This document shows, piece by piece, positions 53,447-64,000 of a stretch of 64,000 nt of DNA. The notes below the pieces were generated by a model. It did not search any database. It was not told the origin of the DNA and was given only the letters and a program-made list of their open reading frames with translations. The translations under genes and the position numbers were made by a program. This DNA is from Anaspis maculata. Its lineage: Eukaryota; Arthropoda; Insecta; Coleoptera; Scraptiidae. Location: positions 2,728,001 through 2,792,000 of the forward strand of contig OX421964.1 of the NCBI GenBank assembly GCA_949128115.1. The letters are read 5' to 3'. Each line of letters begins with the position of its first letter. The first letter of the stretch is position 1.

Positions 53447-54983
53447 TAAATAAATTTGCTTTTCTTCAACGAGATACTGGACAATGAATGACATGGGATG
53501 ATACGACACAAATGACACCATGCACGAATAATAGCGCCGGGTGGAAATCTCTCACCCCACCAACGCATTACATTGGAAATAATAAATAATAATATCCGAA
53601 GATACTCTAGTGATTAAACTCATTGAGGGTGACTTAGCGATTGTTTATGAATAATGCACAATTATTATTGGGGAATAAATGATGCCAAAGTGAAGTGAAC
53701 ACCAGGTATATTGTTGGTTAAGAACAGGTGATTGTCCGCCAATATGTATTTGTTTATAGTGATTGAACCGGCTCAATCACAAACAAAATGTGCAATTTGG
53801 ATGTAATAAATCATTTTGTGGGAAAGTGTGACTAATATTTGATACAGAATAATATATTCATTGAATCTTATGAACTCTTATGAACAACTGGCAAAATAAG
53901 CCCTTTGGTTATAATGAATAAGTGATTTTAAAATAATTATTAGATGTAAACGACATATGGTGACATAAACTTTGTTATAGTATTTGTTATTAAATTGGTA
54001 CGAAACAAGTATTTATTACCTATAAATGAAACTTTTCTCTCAGTGCAGACATCAACAATGAGAATAGTACTGCCGATGCCGCTTCGAACCGGTTTTTTTT
54101 TCAAAAATATGCTTACAGCGTGTTCCGTGATCTATGTGGCAAACTTCAACACTGGATAGAGGACTCCAAGATAAGTTGAGACCAACAAGAGAAAAAAATT
54201 TTGACCATTGGTTACGAAGATACCAGTTTTGTACTTTTAGTGACAATTTTCAAAGTGCAATATTTCTGCAACGGTTTCGTATAATCGATTTAAATTTTTA
54301 TGTCACATTTCCTCACTGATATTTGATGGAAAGCCATAGCAAGTAGAAAAAAATTCCAGGACCGAACTAAAAAAAAAAGATTTAGGTTTTCGTGTCAAAA
54401 AGTACATTTTTTGAGCAGAATTCAAAAAAATAGTTACCATATTCATAAAGCTGAGAAAAAACTCGACACAAATGGCTTTTTAGTTCTGACGACACACTTG
54501 AGTTTTTCAGGAAAAAAAAGTTGGAAAATAGCTTATGCACTGGAGGTGAAACTTTTACCGGGCATAAAAATACAAGTAGTTCGATATGATCCTCATTAAT
54601 ACTCCAGTTCCATCATTTTTATGGACTGCTGTACGTGTAGCTCATATTGAATGGCGTAGGAAAAAATTTAGAGTCGGAAATAGTGAAATTTCGATTTTCT
54701 TGTTTCCCTTTCACTGAAAATAATTATTTCTTGAACTTGGAGGAAAATCATTGTCAGATTAGGAGAATTCAGGAAAAAATACTGAAAGAACCATCAGTGT
54801 ACTCCTTCGGTACCATTTTACTCTTTATAAAAAATCAGAATTAACCCATATGGTCCGGAATTAAATTTTTTTTCGTAAGCGAAAATTTTTCTTGAAATTC
54901 TGGTCTTTTAAGCAGAATGGAATTACACAAAAATAAGAAAAATATTCTCTGAGTGTTGTATTAAGTTGACAAGTGCTGTCCTT
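53447..54983. other. No gene recognised
   Basis: Strongly AT-rich. Several short frames exist without features. Nothing supported. Confidence 0.4.
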
Positions 54984-54987
54984 TTAA

Positions 54988-55961
54988 AAGGACGGTAGGG
55001 CTATGTACTACTATGAAATATAAATTTTTTGATAACATGAAACGACTGAAAAATGTTCCCTTGCACTTCAAAAAACATGAAATCATCAATATAAAACAAA
55101 AAACATCAGAGAACAAAAGAAAAAAATCGTTGAAGGGAAACCTAAACAAACAAACACAAGACATACAATTTGCAAACAAACATGAATTTTGAGTATGGTG
55201 AATAATGAAACAATCCTTGAGATGCAAGCCGACATAACAATTTTTGCTCATAAAATTGGTTTCTTTTATGGCATACCGCGCATCGCCGGTGATTTTCTCA
55301 TGCTCATGAAAAAACTCATGCAAATTTCTGGGTGGTTTCGAAGGTCTTTTTCTTTGTCATTTTATTGTTAGTTTCCAGCAGCTCTGTACTCATAGATAGA
55401 TCTTTGGAACTTCAGTTGGTCGAGGTTTCCGTCATTATTTTTATTTAGTCGCCAAAATTTTTGCATAGTCATATCTATGCAATGAGCAAATGGTGGAGAA
55501 TACCATTTTTCCTTCTGACTGAAACTCTGTATCAGCCTTGATTTTGATCATCACGATCTACACCGCCCATATTCTCGTAGTATGATTATATCAGTAGCGG
55601 TTGATCTACGTGCTACGATGTGCTTTTTCTTCTGATCACGAGAACCTCGTCATTTCTCAAAATAAACAATAATGCCTAGCCACAAAGCCCCAATCCAAAA
55701 CTTGTAGCCCACATTCGGCTCTGAGTTGCGCTTCTGGCAAATTGTTTGGTTCAATAAAATTTTCTTCTGCTGAATCTTCATCCGTATCGCACTCATCGTT
55801 TGAATTTTTGGGAAAAGAATTGCTATTTCTCCTGGAATATCTTCAATACATCCTTCTAGATTTCTTCCAGTAACTGAGCTATGATAAGGGGTCTTTTCCA
55901 ATAAGTGAAATAAAAACGACATCATTGTAGTTGATAGTAGTGGATAGACCTACCGTCTTTT
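54988..55961 (-). mobile_element. piggyBac-type element remnant, TTAA duplication
   Basis: TTAA lies at both edges (54984-54987, 55962-55965) and the ends are inverted repeats AARRACGGTAGGKCTAT. The 974 bp body holds only the C-terminal half of a transposase on the minus strand, so it is an internally deleted derivative. It may still have been mobilised in trans. Confidence 0.75.
55150..55925 (-). pseudogene. piggyBac transposase, C-terminal fragment
   Basis: Read through stops on the minus strand: YYENMGGVDRDDQNQG (about 55580-55530; family hallmark NMGGVDxxDQ), YRVSVRRKKWYSPPFAHCID, MQKFWRLNKNNDGNLDQLKF, then, in another frame, the cysteine-rich tail ending NCYVGLHLKDCFIIHHTQN (about 55240-55185). 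The tail normally binds the element ends as a cross-brace zinc finger, and several of its cysteines are replaced here. The catalytic aspartates in the N-terminal half are absent. Non-functional. Confidence 0.75.
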
Positions 55962-56018
55962 TTAAAGGACACCGTTTTTTTGCACGGGACGGTTTGAAAA
56001 AAATTCAAAGTTTTGGTA

Positions 56019-56830
56019 TAGTAGGTTCACTTGTACCGTGATTCTAGTTGGCTGTGAGATTTTGTTTCTAAGTTTTCAAATCTGATATTTGAAAACTCCC
56101 TAGAACTTGGCAGTTGGTTGCATTGATATTTGAAAGTTTAAGCTTGACGACAAGATCAACAACTTCACCGTTTGTCAGATCGAGTGTCAAATAGACTGAA
56201 AATCACGAGTTTCACGAAAATTGTGGTGAAATTATGCCCATTACTGTGAAAACTGTGTTTGCGCCTCAGCTTGTGTCTTGAACAATAACGTCCAGTGCCC
56301 GTTTTAAAGTCCTCGAGAGTGCCATCAAGAACTCGCTTCTGGGAGAAAAAATGGCCGGATGGGTGCTGGGCATGTACCCCATAACGTTCACCTTTGCGGA
56401 GAAGACGTGGATCTATTTTCAAAAACCACATAATATGGAAGCATTGTGAACCATTCCCGGTTTTTAAAAGAAGTACCCACACTCTGGAAGGCTGGAAACG
56501 ATGGGAAGCTGAACCCTCCTAATTTTTGTGGGGATGGGATTCATCGGCGTTAATACTTGATTTCACTGCTCAGGACATCGTACTGGAACAAGAAATTTGC
56601 GGAGCTTGTGAAAGGTGAACAACATCCACTCCATATTTGCAATTTGCAAAGTTGATTTCGGTAAATTTTCCATTTTTGACAGCAACAGTCAACACACCAT
56701 CACACCAACATAACCTATCTTTCGAAGCCAGACGCTCAGGCGCACACTAGGCAGTTGGACGTGAAGTCTACAATGCCAAACTGTGAAATTTGCCCAGCCT
56801 ACTAGAATCACGGTACAAGTGAACCTACTA
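56019..56830. mobile_element. 812 bp palindromic TIR element, TA duplication
   Basis: The ends TAGTAGGTTCACTTGTACCG are inverted with only minor differences over ~35 bp. TA flanks both (56017-56018, 56831-56832). The interior is partly palindromic. A minus-strand frame at 56165-56482 has no domain I recognise. No transposase is identified. Confidence 0.7.
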
Positions 56831-56832
56831 TA

Positions 56833-58849
56833 GCAGGCAAGTTACTTGATCTTTGAAGTACCCAAATATAAAAAAAAAACAATCATAAACTGTTATTAAC
56901 AACAAAATATACCTACCTCTGGTTATTCATTGTAAAAGCCAACAACAAACAAAAGGGCACCATACAAGCAAATTCAGTAATTATAACGAACTAGTGATAT
57001 GAATGGGCTCTCAATACTTGAAGTTTGGTATGTAGTGACTTTATCTGTTTATACTAGTAATAGCAGTTGATTATTGTGAAAAAAACTTTCACCGTCCTTT
57101 ATAAAGGACGGTCGGGCTATATCGGTTGTAGAGAGCTAGTATAGAGAGTGTTAAAAATGGGCTAAAAAGTTACTGAAATAATTATGATAACATTTTAATA
57201 CATTAATAGAACGCTTTACATTAACTATTCTTATAAATGCCTCATTGGTCACTGCTTATCTCAGTTTGGATTTGGCAGCCATCTTTTGGTGGGAAAAATT
57301 AATTTAAATAAAGAATAAAACAGTCTGCGTAAACATTCGAATTTGATGATATGAGAGCGAAAAACGTGTGTAGGTATCTACTTCTTGTTTTATCATCTGC
57401 CGGTGGATAGTAATTGATCGAAAAATCGATCTTTCTTTCCAAAAACGCAGACCCAAAAAAAAGTGACGAATTAAAAAGAAAATAACACTTCATCTTCGCG
57501 AAAATTTTGACTCCGCCATTGTGCAACAAACTTCAAATGCCTTTTCACACATGTGGTGTGGAATGGTGGAGGATTCCTTAATAGATAGGACCACCCTTAT
57601 TTTGAGGCTGACTGATTGGAAAATGTATCTCGATTTCCTCTAGAACGTTAAATTACGCCCCAACGAGGGGGCTTTTCCGAAATTTTTCTTTCCAACTAAA
57701 TAATGATGTAATTATCATCAAAGTTTGATTTGGGAACCCATAATAATCGCCATCAAATGTAGAAAATTAGACTGACTTCCAAAAAAAGCATTTCAAGCTT
57801 CAAGCTTCTTCGTTTCCCAAGAAAGCGCCCTATACACCTGCTCTCGTTATTAAGCACCAAAGCAAATGTTATATAATCAAGAACAAAGGTTTCAACACTT
57901 GATGGTGAAGGGTTTTCAAATCAGTTTTCGATTGTAGAGGATTTTGATTGTTCATTCATAACCACTAGAGAAATTCATATGCAAAATTCCAACAGTTTAC
58001 CCAACTACCTTCTAATAATCGCGAAATTTATAGGATTCTCCTCATTTGTAGGACTTTAGCGTGACTTCAAATTCCGAAGTTTACGCAGAAATGTGATCCC
58101 TCAATCGTAGCTCATATTTTAATATATACGATCGCTAATATGAATTCCACTTGGGACCTATATTAAAACAAGAACGACACGCCTGAGATTAAATGCTGAG
58201 CAGCTGGAAAGCCAATAAGTTGCGCGAAATCTGGCAAAATTTCGTTTGAAAGAAAACGCAACAGCGGGAACAATCCCGATTAAGAATGTGTACTATGAAC
58301 TTTCTTATTTTGTGTCGCTATTTTGTCGAAAAAGAAATTTTCCTTATGGAACTTACCAGATTGGGTATTTCCTTTTCACATTTCAACATCCAACCTGCTG
58401 GTTGAGACTTATTCTTCAACTACTTGTACTAGTACTAGTACTGATAGAAATGCTGCCGAGGAAACTCGGAATGGAATTCTGACAAATTGATTTGAAACTA
58501 GCCGCGAAATTCACGGGTTAATTCTATCATCGCCATCATTAGGGCTGGACGACGCCTTCACTCGAGCATTTACTGATGCTCGAAGCTCCGCTCGGAACTC
58601 AGCCAAATTAATTAGTTTTTAATTGAGAGAAAGAGAGAGAGAGAGAGCGACAGAGGCGCCATCAAGTAGGATTTATTCAACACCTGAAAACTTCACGGCT
58701 TATATTTGCAATTCATAAACCCAGCTCCTCGAAGCAAACTCAAGCCCAAAAAATTAATGTGCGGGACAAGGATTAAAAAATTGGACAAGAAATCCGCAGC
58801 AACACACCTCGCAACACACTTTCGTATAAAAAACGTTTTAAAGGTGAAA
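56833..58849. other. No gene recognised
   Basis: AT-rich. It contains a 22 bp perfect palindrome at 57091-57112 and a (GA)n run at about 58625-58648. Short frames only. Confidence 0.4.
57091..57112. repeat. 22 bp perfect palindrome related to the piggyBac ends
   Basis: ACCGTCCTTTA followed by its exact complement, then CGGGCTATAT. The right half plus this flank matches the inverted repeat of the piggyBac remnant at 54988. TATA replaces TTAA at the centre. Confidence 0.6.
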
Positions 58850-59785
58850 AATTTATGATGAATTCCTCTGGAAGATACCGAATGTCGTATTGTCATCGGT
58901 ACAGGCGAAGTTACTTGTTTCCTTCGTAAAGAACAAGGACACAAAGCTGATCAATGTCCAAATAACCAAGTGTCTCAAGCTGAAAATGAACATCTCTTCC
59001 CTTCCAAATTGATGATAATACTGACAATACGGAAAATAAAGTATCAATCATGAAAGACCAGTCTCCGCGACAAATATCATTTTCACTGAGTACGCAAACT
59101 CCCCTGAAACTTCACCTGCTATATCTGAAAATGCTGATAATAACTGAGAAAAATTGGTATTCGTCGAGCCAAAAACAAAAATGCCCAAATGGCCGAAAGA
59201 AAAAATCGAACAGTGGAGTAAGGAGTTTGGATTTTTTTTCACAGAAAAAACTAGCTGTGTCGGTTTTGGTCGAAGAAAGTTGGTCTTTCCTCCTTAGTTC
59301 CGACTATATGGGAAAAGCCTTGAAATTCGTCAGTGCAGTAAGGTTTTTGGGTGTCATTTTTGATCGTAAACTGAACTGGAAAAATCACTCGTTCAGGTCA
59401 AAAAAAAAAAATGGATTCGGCGAAGAGTTAAACTTAATGAGAGTCCTAGCCAGTTTTGGCTTAGAGCAAACTCGAAAACATTGATGTCAATATTCCGAAT
59501 TCTACCGCCCCGAAGAACCTATCTCAAAACAGTGAAATCCGTGCAATTTAAACTGCTGCGTCCTGTAAGGATAGCAAGGGGGTATTTTGCACCACTACCG
59601 TGGAGGATCTTCTTAAGTTGGCGAGTGAATGTCCTCTGGAACTTCGAACCAAACAGCTAGCTCTGATCGGGCTTCGAATCCAAAAAGCTCTAACTTCTCC
59701 TTGGTTTTTTCTGTAGATTGAGGACACTTTTTTTTCGAAAAATTCTACAGCTCTGACAACTCCTGACAGAATTCTTGTTATCACA
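58850..59785 (+). pseudogene. Decayed non-LTR retrotransposon (gag-like knuckle and RT thumb)
   Basis: About 58860-58960 reads IVIGTGEVTCFLRKEQGHKADQCPNN, a CCHC knuckle whose second Cys is Arg, as in gag-like ORF1 of Jockey/I-type elements. From about 59330 the frame reads VRFLGVIFDRKLNWKNHS, then, after frameshifts, YLKTVKSVQFKLLR and TTTVEDLLKLASECPLELRT, which are typical of the thumb/connection region behind the polymerase of the same group. The endonuclease and the polymerase core are missing, so a large internal deletion joined the two ends. Inactive. Confidence 0.6.
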
Positions 59786-61547
59786 GTCTAGTCCATTTCA
59801 CTTGTGATAAAAATGCTAGTTCTTTTGTGCAGAACTATCTTTTTTTATTTTTACCCCTGAACAATTACTTCCGTAGTACAATTCATATCAATGCTCATCG
59901 TTAAATTTGGGATACCAAACTATTCTTTTACGGGCTTTTCCAAATTTTTGACGTTTTGCCAACTTTTTCTCTCCTATATTTTATGAATTTCAAGAGAGTT
60001 TATTATGATTTGTAGCTTTTGACGAGTTGACGTTCTACACCTTCGTTAGTTCGTGAAATTGGACATGAAATTTTGACACTGCTGGAAGCTTGTAATAATG
60101 TCTGGCAGTGATTATAGCTAGGCAATTATAATTTATAGGAGACAGTCTTAAAATGTGATGATAATTCTTGGAAAATACTCAAGTATTTTCAAGAATTACG
60201 TGAACATGGTTTGCAAATTGAAGTAGGTAAACCTAATCGCAACTTCCATGTCTATAGTCGAACTGAATAAATTTCGAGATGGATGTTAATTAGGGATTAA
60301 ATAGCTACAAGACGTTTTTATGGTTGTGAATAATGATTACCAAAGAAATTACTTGGCTTGAGAAATAAATACTATATTTGCTATTAAACAAATGAGAACA
60401 TGAGAAAAACACCTAGGTAGGTACTGAAGACTAAAGAAATATTTCGGTTGTCGAAAAATACTGCTGGCATGACTGAAATAATAAAATTACGTAACTACTA
60501 ATCTCCCGAAATCTATTATCCAAGATTAGAATCTGGACGTTCACCTGGACCCTGAAATTAGCTTTATTATCGCGGCAATAACTGCCAGTTTTATAACAAC
60601 GTTATTTAATGGTTCAGGGTGAAACCCAGAAATAATCTTGAGGTATGTTTACGCGTCCGCAAATCGAATTATAAATAGGTACCTCTAGCCACCCGAGACT
60701 CAAAAGTGGGCGATTGGAAGAAAAATCACTCGCACTTTTAATACTTTACCTACCTACCTACCTACTTATTTATTTTTAGAATATTCTCCGCTCACTTTTT
60801 CTCTTCCGTTTGAATTATGAATCACCAGTCTATTCATGTGAATAAACAAGTACAAAACTCTCCACGTGACTGTTGTTTTGATTGCTATGATTTTCAAACC
60901 CGGCGAATTTAGCTATGTATGTAAACCTTAGAATATGTAAACAAATTGTGGTTATGCAACTTTGTGTACAAAAGCTGCTTACTGATAGCATATCTTGCAA
61001 CTTGCAATATTGATTAACCCACTAAAATTATCTCTAGTAGTCTAGTGTAGTCTTGTAGCAACAAAACCAAGTAAAAATTGAATTCAATCATAATTTTTTT
61101 CTAAATTTCAAGAGTGTCTTTTGTATCACCTGCAGGGACGGCTTTGTGAAAATTGGCGAAATTGACGGCTTAACAAAGCTTAAAATGATGGATAACCACC
61201 TAAAATATCAAATGCAAAAGGGAATGTAAAAATGCTGTGAAAGATTGATTTAATTTCAAGGGATGTTTGTAATAGACTTTTTTTTGGTTTCAGGTAAGCC
61301 ATGCCCCCGAGTTATGCAAACTTTTTCTTATATGGTTCGAAGGTAAGTTCATGATTTTTGCACATCTTGCCAGAAATACCTATCTTCGTCTCTGTCTTTG
61401 TGACTTTGAGACTCACGGAGGATTATTTGTTTCAAAGACATTTGTGAACCGAATTTAAACGAAAGCAATTGCCTTGTGAAAGTTGTAAGACGCAGGGAAC
61501 AATTTTTGGGCAGTGCCTTGCAAATTTTCTCTGCATAACTGATATGT
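59786..61547. other. No gene recognised; (ACCT)n microsatellite
   Basis: AT-rich. A short ACCT run lies at about 60749-60770. Nothing else is supported. Confidence 0.4.
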
Positions 61548-63712
61548 GAAGAAATTGTACCTAAAAGGGTTTAGGATAGTGTCAGTACGTATTGACCTGG
61601 ATCTAGTGATTTTGTGTGGCAGTTGGACGCCTGGTTCGGAAGCTGTCAATGTAATGGGATAAATTTGTGTGCACAGCTAGATCTGGTTAATAAAAATAAC
61701 TGAAGAAATTGTATCTAATAGGGTTTAGGCTAGTGTCAATGCGTTTTGAAGCTTGTAAGTGCGTTTTGATGGATTTTTACCCGAATCTAGTGATTTTGTG
61801 TGGCAGTTGGCCGCCTGGTTCGGAAGCTGTCGATGTAATGGGATAGATTTGTGTCTACAGCTAGAGCTGGTTAATAAGAATAGCTGGAGAAACTGTATCT
61901 AATATGGTTTAGGTTGATGTCAGTGCGTTTTGAAGCTTGTAAGTGCGTTTTGATGGATTTCTACCGGAATCTAGTGATTTTGTGTGGCAGTTGGCCGCCT
62001 GGTTTGGAAGCTGCCAATGTGATGGGATAGATTTGTGCCTACAGCTAGAGCTGGTTAATAAGAATAGCTGAAGAAATTGTATCTAATAGGGTTTAGGTTA
62101 GTGTCAGTTCGTTTTGAAGCTTGCAAGTGCGTTTTGATGGACTTTTACCCGAATCTAGTGATTTTGTGTGACAGTTGGCCGCCTGGTTCGGAAGCTGTCA
62201 ATGTAATGGGATAAATTTGTGCTCACAGCTGAAGCTGGTTGATAAGAATAGTTGAAGAAATTGTAGCTAATAGAGTTTAGGTTAGTGTCAGTGCGTTTTG
62301 TAGCTTGTAAGTGCGTTTTGATGGATTTTTACCTGAATCTAGTGATTTTGTGTGGCAGTTGGGCACCTGGTTCGGAAGCTGTCAATGTAATGGGATAGAT
62401 TTGTGTCTACAGCTAGAGCTGGTTAATGAGAATAGCTGAAGAATCTGTATCTTATAGGGTTTAGGTTGATGTCATTGCGTTTTGAAGCTTGTGAGTGTGC
62501 TTTGATGGATTTTTACCCGAATCTAGTGATTTTGTGTGACAGTTGGCCGCCTGGTTTGGAAGCTGCCAATGTAATGGGATAGATTTGTGCCTGCAGCTAG
62601 AGCTGGTTAATAAGAATAGCTGAAGAAATTGTATCTAATAGGGTTTAGGTTAGTGTCAGTGCGTTTTGTAGCTTGTAAGTGCGTTTTGATGGATTTTTAC
62701 CTGAATCTAGCGATTTTGTGTGACAGTTGGCCGCCTGGTTCGGAAGCTGGCAATGTAATGGGATAGATTCGTGCTTACAGCTAGAGCTGGTTAACAAGAA
62801 TAGCTGAAGAAACTGTATCTTATAGGGTTTAGGCTAGTGTCAGTGCGTTTTGAAGCTTGTAAGTGCGTTTTGATGGATTTTTACCTGAATCTAGCGATTT
62901 TGTGTGACAGTTGGCCGCCTGGTTCGGAAGCTGGCAATGTAATGGGATAGATTCGTGCTTACAGCTAGAGCTGGTTAACAAGAATAGCTGAAGAAACTGT
63001 ATCTTATAGGGTTTAGGCTAGTGTCAGTGCGTTTTGAAGCTTGTAAGTGCGTTTTGATGGATTTTTACCTGAATCTAGTGATTTTGTGTGGCAGTTGGCC
63101 ACCTGGTTCGGAAGCTGTCGATGTAATGGGATAGATTTGCGTCTACAGCTAGAGCTGGTTAACAAGAATAGCTGAAGAAACTGTATCTTATAGGGTTTAG
63201 GCTAGTGTCAGTGCGTTTTGAAGCTTGTAAGTGCGTTTTGATGGATTTTTACCTGAATCTAGTGATTTTGTGTGGCAGTTGGCCACCTGGTTCGGAAGCT
63301 GTCGATGTAATGGGATAGATTTGTGTCTACAGCTAGAGCTGGTTAACAAGAATAGCTGAAGAAACTGTATCTTATAGGGTTTAGGCTAGTGTCAGTGCGT
63401 TTTGAAGCTTGTAAGTGCGTTTTGATGGATTTTTACCTGAATCTAGTGATTTTGTGTGGCAGTTGGCCACCTGGTTCGGAAGCTGTCGATGTAATGGGAT
63501 AGATTCGTGCTTACAGCTAGAGCTGGTTAACAAGAATAGCTGAAGAAACTGTATCTTATAGGGTTTAGGCTAGTGTCAGTGCGTTTTGAAGCATGTAAGT
63601 GCGTTTTGATGGATTTTGACCTGAATCTAATGATTTTGTGTGGCAGTTGGCCGCCTGGTTCGGGAGCTGTCAATGTAATGGGATAGATTTGTGTCTACAT
63701 CTAGAGCTGGTT
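61548..63712. repeat. 184 bp tandem satellite, about 12 units
   Basis: The landmark ATCTAG recurs at 61601, 61785, 61969, 62153, 62337, 62521, 62705, 62889, 63073, 63257 and 63441, with ATCTAA at 63625: a constant 184 bp step. Each unit contains a short internal duplication (GTGCGTTTTGA twice, 20 bp apart). The first unit lacks one of these. Units 62889 to 63441 are nearly identical, whereas the earlier ones differ more, which indicates recent local expansion. No open frame spans units. Confidence 0.95.
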
Positions 63713-64000
63713 AATATTGATCAAAGTGAAATACGCAGCTTACTCCATGCACCAACTTTTTTATAAATAGCTGAGTATACATCGATGTTGAGCAATATTT
63801 ATTAAGCAAAAACCTTAAGTCTTCAACACCTACTTGAAATGTGTCTTTATCATTATAGCTTTTAGTTCAAACATCACTGTTAACAGCTTAGCTTTCTTCA
63901 GAAAGCCTTTATGTCGTTCAGCTGTTGAGAAATGTTGGATAGGCTCAATCAACTAGAAATAACGATTCTCAAGATTTATTCAGTAGATTGATTATATTAT
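63713..64000. other. No gene recognised
   Basis: Sequence beyond the satellite. Nothing supported. Confidence 0.4.

Noticed and set aside
61548..63712. CRISPR-like array
   Set aside because: Period of 184 bp with no spacers of unique sequence: an ordinary tandem satellite in an animal genome.
1..64000. tRNA, rRNA or intact host protein gene
   Set aside because: No cloverleaf, no rRNA signature and no uninterrupted host-like gene found by reading. A tRNA/intron-aware search would be needed to exclude small ones.

Overview
The window is animal nuclear DNA, almost certainly from an insect. It is AT-rich and intron-bearing, and it is packed with insect-type mobile DNA: a BEL/Pao LTR element with a tRNA-Tyr-type primer site, a piggyBac remnant, a THAP-domain remnant, several non-LTR retrotransposons and many TA-flanked palindromic elements. 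A hemipteran is plausible but not proven. I see no intact host gene, tRNA, rRNA or CRISPR array. Nearly everything recognisable is a transposable element or its wreckage.

Layout. 1-7389: a THAP remnant, a spliced but frameshifted SWIM/YqaJ-type pseudogene, a 1.5 kb TA-flanked palindrome, then sequence in which I recognise nothing. 7390-20994: three copies (+,-,+) of a ~3.8 kb TIR element carrying a decayed reverse transcriptase, abutting through single TTA/TAA trinucleotides. One copy holds a 921 bp palindrome, and another holds two further TIR elements. 20995-22887: degenerate GATTTC minisatellite and a GC-rich 5'UTR-like block.

22888-50594 is a Russian doll. One old minus-strand non-LTR retrotransposon is cut into four pieces by three insertions: (i) a plus-strand CR1/Jockey-group element with an intact ORF2 (about 23521-28136); (ii) a 7.8 kb TIR/TA unit (28972-36786) built of two large palindromes, one carrying an uninterrupted 1037-residue reverse transcriptase with a restriction-like endonuclease; (iii) a 12 kb TIR/TA palindrome (37506-49588) whose left arm was later hit by a complete, very young BEL/Pao element (39795-47141; two 890 bp LTRs, one difference noticed, 5 bp target duplication). 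A ~316 bp direct repeat flanks the whole nest.

50910-64000: mostly unrecognised sequence with a 650 bp palindrome, a TTAA-flanked piggyBac remnant, an 812 bp palindrome, a decayed non-LTR fragment, and a 184 bp tandem satellite (about 12 units) near the right edge.

The common theme is large palindromes with short terminal inverted repeats and TA target duplications. Because each palindrome holds two copies of its own sequence, one arm often preserves the empty site of an insertion in the other. That resolves the BEL insertion and, most interestingly, shows that the restriction-like-endonuclease RT gene sits in one palindrome arm as a nearly UTR-less cassette. Two palindromes also contain a second CAGGGTG-ended palindrome exactly on their axis of symmetry.
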